Source: Myxocyprinus asiaticus (Eukaryota; Chordata; Actinopteri; Cypriniformes; Catostomidae). Taken from it: DNA of 64,000 nt. The translations under genes and the position numbers were made by a program. Numbering within the stretch: the first letter of the stretch is position 1; each line of letters begins with the position of its first letter. This document shows positions 24,743 to 37,192 of this stretch, one piece after another. The DNA is taken from NCBI RefSeq assembly GCF_019703515.2, contig NC_059372.1, positions 21,775,931 through 21,839,930 of the forward strand, read 5' to 3'. The notes below the pieces were generated by a model. That model searched no databases. It saw only the letters and a list, made by a program, of their open reading frames with translations, and was not told the DNA's origin.

Positions 24743-27700
24743 GGCACATACAAACATTCAGTAGTGTGAAGTTTTTTTAATGGTAAAAAATAAAAAACCC
24801 CCAAAAAAACCATTGCTATAATATAATGTTGTGATACTCACTGGTGAAGAAATGCAAAAAGGTATCTCATGACAATGATTAGTGGAGCAGGGTATGAGGA
24901 GATGACGGACTTCAATTGTGCCAATTTTTTTGACTTGTCGTCTATTTCTGAAATAGAGGGGAGGTTAAAGACCCCATTAAAGCAAAATATTTTGTGGCTT
25001 TTAGTCCATTTCTATTAACTTTGAGGTCATGCAAATGTACACATTTAAAATTGACAGTCTATTCAGTGAACATGGACCAAGCACGAACATGGCCTCAGCT
25101 CCTGAATTTGCTGGGAGAGTACGCTGTCGACATTGGATTACCTAAAAGACGTGCCTTTCAATATGTCGCACAAAACTTCCCGATTCAACACAGAAATTGT
25201 CCTCATCAAACCATTTCGAGGGGTCTTTTACCTCCTGAGACCCGAGCGTGACTGCTGTGTGCATTTTCCATTTCTCTTTTTGATTTGTAAATAGTGGCAC
25301 CTAATAAACATGCAAAAAAATTAAATAAAATAAATAATAATAAAAATTATAATAATTCTAGAACTAGAAATTGTTTTCCTTAAACTTGACAGCAACATAT
25401 GTAGACAGTGGGACTAAGTTTTGAAATAATAAGAAATGAAGTAATACCAAGCTATAGAAAGATTTTTTCCAGGAGTGTTGGTTATTCATGTTTTTCAGAC
25501 GTTACAGATATTACATCAGAAATTAGCATAATGAATTCTGAATTAAAGTAATGGCCAGCATCATCCAATCACTGCCAACCATGTTAAAATAAAATTATAA
25601 ATAATAAATTCTGAATCTATGTACTGATTACCATTGTCCCATGTCTGCCAAACATGTTGAGTGGTCCAAACATCATTCTGCAGCCTGAAACTTAATTTGA
25701 GGTCGGATTTTAGTTGTAAATGCACTTAGCTGCATAAAGATCTATAAGATGCTCCCTTGCTCCCTATTTAGTGAATGACTTAACCTTCAGTGTGCTGTCT
25801 GTTTGCACTGGTCTCAGAGAACAGTTCGAAATGCATCTTATTTTCATCCTAACTCCATATATAGCCTCTGAAAGCAACATTTTGTCAGCTTTTGGATAAA
25901 CCCATTGATTTTCAATACGAAAATGCACAGTAAATATAGGATTTCTAAGGAAAAAATATGCTAAAGTACACATTAGTGTACATTGTGTTTAGCAGTGTTG
26001 CGTTTCGTGATAAATCGCTCAAATTTTAAAAATGGCATATCTGATTAAACTAGAGAGTCTAATCTTTGGACTCAAACAGGTTTCAATGTAACAACTTAAC
26101 CCTGTAAAGCCTGACATATGAAAGTCAAATATTTATAATTTTTTTTTACATCAAACTGTTTTTAGTAGCCTACCATTAGACAAACTCTAAAAAGAAATCG
26201 TAAAAAAAAAAAATTGTTTTGCACAGTTTTGTTTTTATATATCATATTTGATACATTAGGCTTTAAAGGTCATTATCCTCCTGAGGCCCAGCAATTCATT
26301 ATTGTGTAGGACATTTGTTCTTTATGTTTTTCTTAGCCCATACATGCTACAGTGGTAAATCTTGGGGTATTATCGGAGGACTCCCTGGGCTTTTCAGAGA
26401 TTCCAAATGTTTGAGAGTTTGGTCATGACAACTTCCTCTCCTTGGTCTATAAATATGGATTGAAATGTATCACAGTTCAATTCAGCACATCAAATACAAT
26501 ATTAATAAAATATTATTTCAATAAACAATTTTTTTCATATGTATTTTATGCACCAAACACTATATTGACATTTGAAAAAGTGAAATTGTAAAACTTTTTT
26601 CGCTAGGTCTCAGGAACTTAAGATGACATCATAATAGCTTGTAATGTAAAATAATGAGATTGTGGCAGGGCGGAGGGTGGGGTCGGGCCGTGATTCCACA
26701 CACCCGGCCCCTAATTAGGCTGTTTAAGCCCGAGAGGGATAAAGGCGACCAGTGACGGCAGTGCGACAGAGAGACAGTTACGGGGAGCTGCCCGACACCT
26801 GTGTGTGTTTGTCTTTTTGGTTCAGTTTCTTATTAAACTATTATTTATATTGTTAAGCCGGTTCTTGCCTCCTCCTTTCCAATGAACTGTGTTACAGAGA
26901 TCTTTATAATGTCAGAGCAGGCTGCATATATGAAATACACAGAAATATTAGTTCACACTTTAAATATATCTTATAAAAAATATATGTCAGAATTTTCAAA
27001 GCTCTGTGAATTTTTTATTTTATTTTATTTATTTTTTTGTGGTGGGCATGCATGGAATGTAATGGCGATTGAGCTCAAAAGCCTGTTGTATCATATTTGA
27101 TACATGGATTTCAACTGGCTTATTCAATAAAATAATATTTAAAAAAGATTTACCAAGCACAAGTTACTTATATTCAGCAAATACTCATTTTAAAATATCA
27201 GTAACAATATAATTATTATTGTCACTTTTACTTTATTAAATCACCAAAGATTTCACACACACACACAAAAACAAAAAACAAAACAAAAAACAACCAGTGC
27301 ATGCAATACAAAAGCTGACATTTTTGGAAAAAATTTTACAAATATTTTTCCATCAATAAATGCCACCAGGTGGCAGTAGACATCTAGTACATTGCAAAAG
27401 TTTGATTATGTTAATGATGCGCAGGCTTTAGAAAATAGCATATCAAATTTGATACAGGTGGCGTTTTAGGATTTATTAGGTTTCTTACCAGATATAGTTT
27501 TTTTTGGCATTTCTCATAAGGACAAACTCCGCTGTGGTCGGCGCCATATTGTTTTGTCACATGACTCTGTGTGTCGAAAGTTTAATCCTTTACTGACAGC
27601 CCAGATTCTTCTGAACTAAGATCAGGTAGTTTAAATTAATTTTAATTATGCGTTGCGTATAGCTAAGCGAAAATACAACATCCACGCATGTGAACGTGGG

Positions 27701-30700
27701 TCGCACAAGGTTAAAATAGGAATGACAGCACTAATACCTGACTTAACACACACACGTGATATTAGTGTAGTAAAATATTCTTACGACCACATTCCATCAG
27801 TTGGTCATAACTGTCCTCAGAAAAGAGGGGTTTCTCTAGCCCTCTAAAATAAAGCTTCAGTACTCCGGCTACAGAGTCCATGTCAAACCCCCCATCAGTG
27901 AAGGGGTCATCTCCTATAGAAAACAAAAAAGAAAATCACAATCTATTACCAATGCTGTAAGAGGGATGTGGAATATTTTCATGCCCGTTCAGTGGATTTT
28001 TAATGCAAATTCAATGCAAAATAAATAAATAAATGTACAGTATCTCTGATAATTAGGTTAGAAATAACCAATTCACATGCCTAAATTTTGTATGTTCAAT
28101 TGAGTTGCACCCTTTGTAGAACATCTGCTTTAAACTGTACATTTTGTCACCAACCCTCATGCTGTCAAAACTTGATTTTTTTTTTTTTTTTTTCAAGTGG
28201 AACACAAAATAATTTTACTATACTCTTAATTTATTTAAAAATTTAATATAATATGTTGGGATTTGAACCTTGCACACTAAACAAAAAGTATACCACAAGA
28301 CTTATGCTTAACCTACTAAATTGTTAAAAAGTGTTTTTGTTAACGGCTTTTCAGCCGGGCGCCTTCCAGTGGCCCAAACAGGGTAATAAGTATTTGGGTA
28401 TTTTATTCCCAGCAATTTTGTGTAATTTAGTTAGAGTTAATTTTGACCCTTTAATAAAAAAGATTTTCGAGCGATGTGGGCAGGTGGGCTTCATTACATT
28501 TATCTATGATTCGGAAGGTTAATGTTATTAAAATGAATTTCATTCCAAAATTCAACTACCTGCTACAATCTCTCCCTGTAGATGTCCCCCTCTCTTATTT
28601 CAAGCAATTTGATAGCATAGCTAAGTCCTTCATTTGGAATGGTAAGCATCCCAGATTACATTTCAGTAAGTTGCATAGGCAAATTGACAAAGGTGGGCTA
28701 GGCCTACCCAAGATTTTGTTTTATTATTATGCATTCGGACTCAGACATTTGGCTCATTGGTCGGTTCCACCTGACAGAGCCCCTCTCTGGTTTTGTATTG
28801 AACAGGAAGTATTTGTCCATATTTCACCATTGCAAAGCCTTTCTATTAAACTAACTGGATAAGTTAAGTTGCACCCCGTTATCTCGCATTTGCACTCAGT
28901 ATGGACAAAAGTGTCCAGAGTGTTTAATTCGGACATTTATTTAAATGTTGCCTCAAGCATATGGCTGAACCCAAAATTATGTATGAATAAGTCCCCTTTC
29001 TGCTGGACAGAGTTGATTGAGTGACAGGCCTGGATCTACGGGGGTGCTTGAGGGTGCTTAGCACCCTCAAACGAACCTTAGAGCACCCTCAATTGCAGAC
29101 CAGTGCAAACTGCTGCCCGCGCGTCGATTTATCATGAACGTTTTTTATTAGATCTTTCATTTATCTGGCTTTGGGACCTATTGCGCATCCATAAGCTTTT
29201 AACATGCTCAGGGTTGCATCACCCCAATCAGAGATTTATACTTGCACAAATAGGAAATATTTCACCTTATGTCATACAATCTGGCAACCATGCATGCAAG
29301 TGCACGCGCTCTCTCTCTCCTCTTCGGAAAAAACCTCAATAGTGCTCAATAGTGCAATATTATACTCAAAGAAAAGTGTGATGCAGTCACTCCATGTCCA
29401 TTCGTGATGCTGCGTGTGCTGTTTAGTGCCAAGTCTGCGAGCAAACCTTTTCAGTGATGAACTTTAGTAAAATCCCAATAGATCTACGCATCATTCGCAC
29501 ACGGAGGGGACACGCGAGCAAAACCAAGTGAGAGAGGAATATGTTTGTTCTTTGTGTTATTTGTAAAATGCTGAAGTCTCTCACACCTGTATGTGAATGT
29601 TACTATGGCAGTAATCATTTATCAGTGCAATGCAGCCTGTTTTAATCAGTTGTGTGCTGAATGCGATGCCAAACATTGACGAGACTTACATCATGACCCA
29701 TGAGCATGTAAAAAGGTTGATAATGTTCTGAAAATAAAACAAATGTGTCCACTTTGCAGCCAACATTAAAATAAGCCTTTAGAATCTATCATTTCTGAAT
29801 ATTTTATTTTAATATTAAACCAAACTCCTGATGTAGAGTGTTAAATTGAATACTAAATTACTACTGCATTGAAGTATAGTAAAATAAACATTTAATAATT
29901 ATACTCAGTCTTAATTCAGTTTTACTAACACATGATAGAAATGTAGCAGCAAAATTCAAGCAATCACAGAATGGTCCCGTCAGAATACACTTCAGAAAAT
30001 TGTGCATCTTTCATTGAGTGCATGAGTGCACTACTACTTCTGGGGTTAAAAGATACAACTATGCAGAAATTTTTATCTTCTCTCTTCCATGTTCTACTTA
30101 ATGGCTGATGTGGCCCCTGTACCAAAACAATTGCACACCTCTGCTCAATTGAATATGTATGTCTAATACTGCAAATTGGCAAGCAGATTTCCTTGAATCC
30201 CATCAAACACACAAAAATCCCTGCAGTTTGTGAACACGCAATTGATGCATCAAAACTTATAAACGTGTATGATTGTGCAAATCAGTGCTCTAATCTGCAC
30301 TCACATCATTTTGCTGTCATTTTCAGCGAAAGATCATGCGAAAAAAACGAAGCAATAAATGTTTTGTACATAAAAATGACCTTGTTACTTTCGTAACCTC
30401 CGTTCCCTGATGGAGGGAACGAGACGTTGTGTCGATGTAGTGACACTAGGGGTCGCCCTTGGGAGCCCCAAACACCTCTGATCTTTGAGAAAAGGCCAAT
30501 AGGAATTGGCTAGTGGAATTTGCATGCCAATCCCCAGGACATACGGGTATAAAAGGAGCTGGCTTGCAACCATTCATTCAGGTTTTGTGCTGAGGAGCCG
30601 AGACAAGGTCCTGGCCATTTCAGCAGGTAGATCAGTGTTGTGGCAGGAGGGACACAACGTCTCGTTCCCTCCATCATGGAACGGAGGTTACGAAAGTAAC

Positions 30701-33700
30701 CAGGACGTTCCCTATCTGTCACTCACTCGACGTTGTGTCGATGTAGTGACACTATGAGTCCCTATACAAAATGCCACAACTAGCTGAACTGTGTTACGTG
30801 AACTGGCGGTGTGAGACGGGCAGACCATTGTGTGCCTCGTAGCTAGTGCACCCAGCCGTCACGTAACCTCCCCCAATGCTCTTAAAGCCTCACTGCACCT
30901 CGGGGACAAGACAACTGCCCAAAAAAAGGTGACCGGCTGCCCCAGCCGCGGCCTCTTCTCTTTCTTCTACCCAAAAGGAAAAATTGTTCAGCTGGGGGCC
31001 ATATAGCGTCCGCATCGGGTGGGGGGGGGGGTGGGGGGGTTGGGGGGGGGTGTCACTCCCAAGGGGAAGACACCGCAGAGACCACACCCTGCCCCAGGGG
31101 GAGGAAATTGTGTGGAAATAGGTCACATGGTCTTACCGAGTCTTGTCGGCAGTGTCTCATGTGGAGAAGTCCCCGTGGTAGGTCCTACCCGGGGGGGAGG
31201 AGCTCTACAAACATGGCAACCGGAGGCAGAGGGGCCTCTGCCCAATGAAGACGTGGGTTCACCAACGGGGGAATCGTCTCGCGGAAGATACATCACACGG
31301 GGTTACATATGGGCAACCAGCGCATGTGGAGCACCTACCCCAGTACAGGGCCAAGTTAGCACATGTACTGGGCTGGCAACGAGTTTCTCCGCAAACTCGG
31401 CTGCCACGGGGCTAAGGAGGAAGGACATCCAGGGTCCACGACTTCGTGAACACGACTGGGGGTAAAAAGCACACGTCTTCGACTCTGGGAGGGGAAAGGC
31501 ACTATACGCAAGTGGTACACCCAGCCAGCTGTCCCGCAACTTACCTGCTCGTACCTGACAACACACAGGACGAGACCGGCTCAACCCGGAGATTGTAGAA
31601 CCTCGCGAAGGTATTGGGTGTTGCCCAGCCCGCTGATCTCCAGATGTCTGCTAAAGAGGCACCATTGGTCAGAGCCCAGGAGGCCGCCACACTCCTAGTA
31701 GAGTGTGCTCGTAGCCCCAAGGGGGGTGGCATGTCCTGGGTGTGATATGCCAAAGCGATGGTGTCAATGACCCAGTGGGCGATCCTCTGTTTGGAGACAG
31801 TGCTCCCTTTCCGCTGTCCTCCAAAGCAGACAAAGAGCTACTCAGAGTGTCTAAAGCTCTGCATGTGATCCAAATAGATGCATGAAGCATGCAACAGACA
31901 CAGAAACAACAAGGCTGGGTCTGCCTCCTCCTGGGGCAGCACTTGCAGGTTCACCACTTGATCCAGAAGCGGGGCTGTGGGAACCTTGGGCACATAGCCC
32001 GGTCGGGGTCTCAGTACCACGTGAGAGTATCCCGGACCGAACTCCAGGCACGTGTCGCCGACAGAGAACACCCGCAGGTCCCCTACCCTCTTGATGGAAG
32101 TGAGTACAGTCAGGAGGGCAGTCTTCAAGGAGAGTGCCTTTAGCTCAACTGACTCCAGGGGCTCAAACGGGGCTCCCCGAAGGACCACAGAGAGATCCCA
32201 TGAGGGAATGAGGTGTGGTCTGGGAGGATTCAACCTCCTCATGCCTCTAAGGAACCTGATGATCAGGTCATGCTTCCCTTAATACTTACCGTCAACTGCA
32301 TTGTGGTGCGCCGCCATAGCGGCCACGTACACCCTGCAGGAAGGAAAGTACCAACTCGCCTGTGCATCTCTTGGGGTCTTCACGTCAGGAAGAACACCAC
32401 TTAGCGAACAGACGCCACTGCAAGGCATACAGGCGCCTCGTAGAGGGAGCCCTAGCCTAAGTGATCGTGTCTACCACTGTGGGTGGTAGGCCACTTAGGT
32501 CTTCCACATCCCGTCCAAGGGCCAGACATGAACATTCCGTCTGGTCACGGGTGCCAGATGGTGCCCCGTTCCTGAGAGAGGAGAACCCTCCTCAGGGGAA
32601 TTCGTGAGGGAGGGGCTGTCGCGAGGATTGTGAGGTCCAAGACCCAAGTCTGGGTGGGCCAGTAGGGTTCCACTAGGATGACCTGCTCCTTGTCCTCCCT
32701 GATTTTGCACAGGGTCATTAGGCTCACTGGGGGGAACGTATACTAGCACGGCCCCCGGGGCCAGCTGTGTGCCATCACATCTGTGCTGAGGGAAGCCTCG
32801 GTCAGGGCGTACCAGAGCGGGCAGTAGGAGGATTCCCGGGAAGCGAACAGGCTTACCTGCGCTTGACCGAATCGACTCCAAACCAGTTGGACCACCTGGG
32901 GGTGGAGTCTCCACTCACCCCTGAGTGTGACCTGTCGCAACAGCGCGTCTACCATTCTTTCGAGGTTGTGAGTGGCTCGCAATGACTTAAGTCACTGCTG
33001 ACTCCAGAGGAGGAGGCAGCGTCCGAGTTGCGACATGTGAGCGCAAGCCACCTTGGTGACTACCGTACAATACCATCACCTTGTTGACCAACACGTGCTT
33101 GCCCTGGATCAACGGCCGAAGCCTCCGCAGGGCGAGCAACACTGCCAGCAACTTGAGGCAGTTGACATGCCAATGCAGTCAAGGCCCTGTCCCAGAGCCC
33201 GCAGCTGCATGCCCATTGCACACAGTGCCCCAGCCATGCTCGGAGGCATCTGTCGTAACCACGACGCACCTGGGGTACTTGCACTAAGGGGACTCCTGCC
33301 CGCAGGAATGCAAGGCCCGTCCAAGGGCTGAACAGGTAACGGCAGATTGGCGTGATGACCACGCGATGTGTGCCGAGGTGCCATGCCCATCTCGGGACTC
33401 GAGTCTGACACCAGTGCTGAAGCGGTCTCATATGCATCAACCTGAGTAGCGTGACCGCCGTCGAGGATGCCATATGCTCCAGGAGCCTCTGAAAATGCTT
33501 CAGTGTGACCGCCGTGCTCCGCCTGAACAACTTCAGGCAGTTCAGCACTGACTGCGTGCGCTCGCTCGTGAGGCACACCATCATAGAGACTGAGTCTAAC
33601 ACCAGACGTTGAAGTACGTGTCTTTCAGGTCTACCGCCGCAAACCAATCCTGATGCCGGATGCTCGCTAAAATGCGTTTCCTCATCAGCATCTTGAACCG

Positions 33701-36700
33701 GAGTCTTTGCAAGGCCCGGTTCAGAACTCGCAGGTCCGAGATTGGCCACAACCCACTGCCTTTCCATGGTACAATGAAGTAGGGGCTGTAGAACCCCTTA
33801 TTCATCTCGGCAGAAGGGACGCGATCTCCGCAGGCAGGGCAGCGGCATTCTCGCCCTGCACTTGAGGTAAAAGGAACGCTGCTGAACCCGGGCAAGTGCC
33901 TGGCAAACTAAATCGCATAGCCGAGTTGGATAGTCCCGATCAGCCTTCGCGATGGGTTGGGGAGAGCAAGCCACAGCCCCAAGCTCCGGGTGAGGGGGAC
34001 CAAAGAGACAATCGCATTGGACATACCGGCGGGTGGGGCAGAGCCGGAGGCGCTATGTTGAGGGGGCTCGGACTCAAACTCGTGGCCTTGTTGAGTCTGT
34101 GGACATCGAAGCACTTACCTGGCTCCGGGGGCCCACCACAGGACTGGTCAGCGACGGGGGAGGAGGGAACCATCCTCGTAATCTGTCACAACCGCCTGGG
34201 CGGGTGTATTGAGACGCAGCTGGGCACGCAGGGGCAGGGGGCCCGCCTCCGCAGCGCCGTACCTGACATAAATGTGTGGTGTCCGGTGATCACAATAACG
34301 ATGGCCATAAACACCAGGTGTGTGACCCAGGAAATGAGGAAACTGCTCCTTTTCTGAATTTGCGGGTACTGCAGCCTTTTGGGCATGTGGCAAATCAAAG
34401 AAAAGGCAACAAAGGATTCTCCTCCCGGCCCTCCACCGGGGGATAGAGTGGTCTGCTTACCATCTCTAGGCCTGCAGCAGGTCTCCACATGCCTGGGTCG
34501 CCCGTCTCAGGGGTGGCTAGAAGCCTTCCTCAGGTTCTTGGTGGCAGGCCATGAGACGGGGGGCGTCTGCTTCCTGTGGGTGGCTCTATGCCGGGGCCGG
34601 ACCGCTGGGGGACACCTGTGGTGACGAGCAGACAGGGTGCGGGATCTTGATCCATGCCGGGGCAGGATGTGCTGAATAGCCTCCGTCTGCTTCTTAACCG
34701 CTGAGAACTGCTGGGCAAAGTCCTCAATGGTGTTGCCGAATAGGCCGAACTGGGAGACAGGGGTGTCAAGGAACCGTACCTTGTCAGCCTCCCTCATCTC
34801 AACCAAGTTGAGCCATAGGTGGTGCTCCTGGACCACCAGGGTGGACATCACCTGCCCGAGAGCCTGTGCCGTGGGAGTCTCGGCCGGTTCCGCCCACAAC
34901 CGCTTTATCCACCTGGGGAATTGCCGAGTACCCCCTGGCAGCCCCACTGTCGAGGGTAGTGAGAGTGGAGAAGCTCAGAGACCAGGTCCGGGCAGTGAAA
35001 GGTGCCCGCCACGACCTCGTGAGCTCCTCATGCACCTCCGGGAAGAAAGGGACCGGGGTGGGGCGCGGCCGTGAGCGGCGCTCCGAGCCCAGGAACCAAT
35101 CGTCAAGCCGCGAGGGTTCAGGGGGGAGTGGAGGGTTCCACTCCAGCCCGACACTCGCAGCAACCCAGGCAAGCATGGCCGCCAGTTCCATGTCGGCCTG
35201 CGACTGGGTGACCGCACCCAAAGGTGGAGCCAAGTCGAGTCCTCGGCATCAGACTGGACCAGCCCGCTCTCCGATGCTGTGATCGAGAGCTCATCCACTT
35301 CGCGAGTGCCGAATGAGATCACGAACTCGCCCTGAGACGAGCCAGCGGACTCATCCCAGAACTCGCCGGGGCAAACGAGCGTACTGGGGAATGGGAGGTC
35401 TGTGGGGAGTTACCCGGTGGAGCGGCTCCCATTGGGGTCCCCAAATCGCCCCCAGTGCTAACCGACGTGGCCTCAAACCCGTAGGTAGAAGGACCAAGGT
35501 GGGGAGCCACTGGGGTGGCTTTCCCTTTAACGAAGGAAAGCCGTGACCGCAAGGTTGCCATGGTCGCGCTCTCGCAGTGAGAACATGACCCGTCCACGAA
35601 TGCTGTCTCTGCGTGGGAAGCGACCAAGCACATAAGACAGCGATCGTGGCCATCGGAAGCGGAGAGGTAACGACCGCAACCAGGAAATAAACACAGACGG
35701 AAAGGCATCTTTAAAAAGATGCTCTCCATCAGTGCCACTCTTTTTGTTGGGAAAATGTACTCTTTTATTAGGAAGAATATACTCTTTTAGCAGCGGAAGT
35801 GCCCAGGGGCGTTCTCTGCACACCACCGGTGCAAGAGGGGGAGAAACTGCTGTAATGCGCCATGAATCCAACAGCTTTCGAGGTGAATGGATCAGCGGAG
35901 GAATTCAGCTCACCGAAACACAACTGCTCAGCTCCAATGAAAAAATCTGAATGAGTGGTTGCAAGCCAGCTCCTTTTATACCCGTATGTCCGAGGGAGTG
36001 GCATGCAAATTCCACTCGCCAATTCCCATTGGCCTTTTCTCAAAGATCAGAGGTGTTTGGGGCTCCCAAGGGCGACCCCTAGTGTCACTACATTGACACA
36101 ACTTCGAGTGAGTGACAGATAGGGAACTGTTACGTTGTTTTAGTAGCATTTAAACATGATTTAATATATTTAAAAAATTTGTAATTACGATACATCTCCA
36201 CTTTATACAGAACACCCCCACTATTTTTAGAAGCACCCTCAGTGATTTTGATCTGGAACCGGGCCTGTTGAGAGGGAAGTTAATATGCTCGGTGAACTAT
36301 ATGAGAGTGGAGTGCTGAGATCCTTTCAAAATATGGTTCAACATTTTGGGATTCCCAGATCTCAGTTCTTTGCTCCTTACTATTTTTGGGAGTAGCATAC
36401 ACCCCCCTAGAGTGGAAGATACTCTGGGAGTGGTGATTACTGCTTTTGGAAAAGGCCATGAGGCATCAGTGTATTACTCCCTGCTTATTCAGAGTCTGGG
36501 GGACGTTGCTTCAACTTCTCTCAAGAGATTATGGGAGAAAGATTTAAACTTGGTATTGGAGGAGGGAGTGTGGGCTGGGATTCTAAAAAAAATCAAGTCT
36601 ACATCTAGAGATGCAAGGGTGCGTCTTATGCAATTTAAGATTTTACACTGATTCTATTGGACCCCCTCTAGATTGTATAGGCTTGGTCTGAAAGACACAC

Positions 36701-37139
36701 CCACCTGCTGGCGATGCCAATCAGAAGATGGGGACACAACCCAGGTTTTTTGGTGGTGTGTTAAGATCCAAGAATTTTGGTTGAGGGTTCAGAGTTTTAT
36801 GTTTGACATATTGGGCACTCAAATTTCATTTTGCCCCAGACTCTGTATTTTATTTGGGGAGGTCATTTATATAGGGGATAAACACATAAAAAATTGGGTC
36901 CTAGCCAGTGTTATGATCAGCAGACAGATTGTTCTAAGGGGATGGCAGTCGGCTGGAGCACCCTCATTTCAAGAGTGGTGCTCCGAGATGGGGAGGGTGG
37001 CAGCATTCAATGAAATGTCATGTAGAAGGCTGGGAAACATAGATTTATTTGATAGGAGATGGGCAAGATATTTGGCCTTCTTGGAGGGCTCTCGGGGAGG
37101 GGTAGTGGAGAGAGAAGTATAGTTTTAAATGTGTGTGAT

Positions 37140-37192
<53 letters not shown>

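Larger units (their letters stand above)
30384..36134 (-). mobile_element. DIRS-type tyrosine-recombinase retrotransposon, degenerate
   Basis: A 5.75-kb element on the minus strand. It has inverted terminal repeats of about 160 bp (30426-30586 and 35941-36102), each with a GGGTATAAAAGGAGCTGG promoter-like core; distinct outer edges (30384-30425 and 36103-36134); and an internal complementary region at 30653-30754. Coding order on the minus strand is gag-like (35871-34507), reverse transcriptase/RNase H (33895-32950), methyltransferase-like (32982-32500) and tyrosine recombinase (32242-31541). This order, the inverted repeats and the complementary region together are diagnostic of DIRS elements, which replicate through a circular intermediate and integrate with the recombinase. 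Many frameshifts and an internal deletion make it inactive. Confidence 0.93.
29025..36267. mobile_element. hAT-like DNA element carrying a nested DIRS
   Basis: The left end CAGGCCTGGATCTACGG and the right end (reverse complement CAGGCCCGGTTCCAGATC) are imperfect inverted repeats, each followed inside by GAGGGTGCT-type sequence. The flanking octamers TTGAGTGA (29017-29024) and TTGAGAGG (36268-36275) match at 6 of 8 positions, consistent with an 8-bp hAT duplication that has drifted. Its own sequence is 29025-30383 plus 36135-36267, about 1.5 kb, with no transposase, so it is non-autonomous. Confidence 0.75.

Noticed and set aside
24489..24769. His/Thr repeat proteins predicted over 24660-24740
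   Set aside because: Artefact of the (CA)n microsatellite next to arhgap4 exon 17.
31019..31465. 148-residue Gly-rich plus-strand frame
   Set aside because: Produced by the G-tract and GC-rich 3' region of the DIRS element read antisense; no domain.
33896..35546. Several GC-rich plus-strand frames of 77-153 residues
   Set aside because: They are antisense shadows of the DIRS gag and reverse transcriptase region, which explains their composition.
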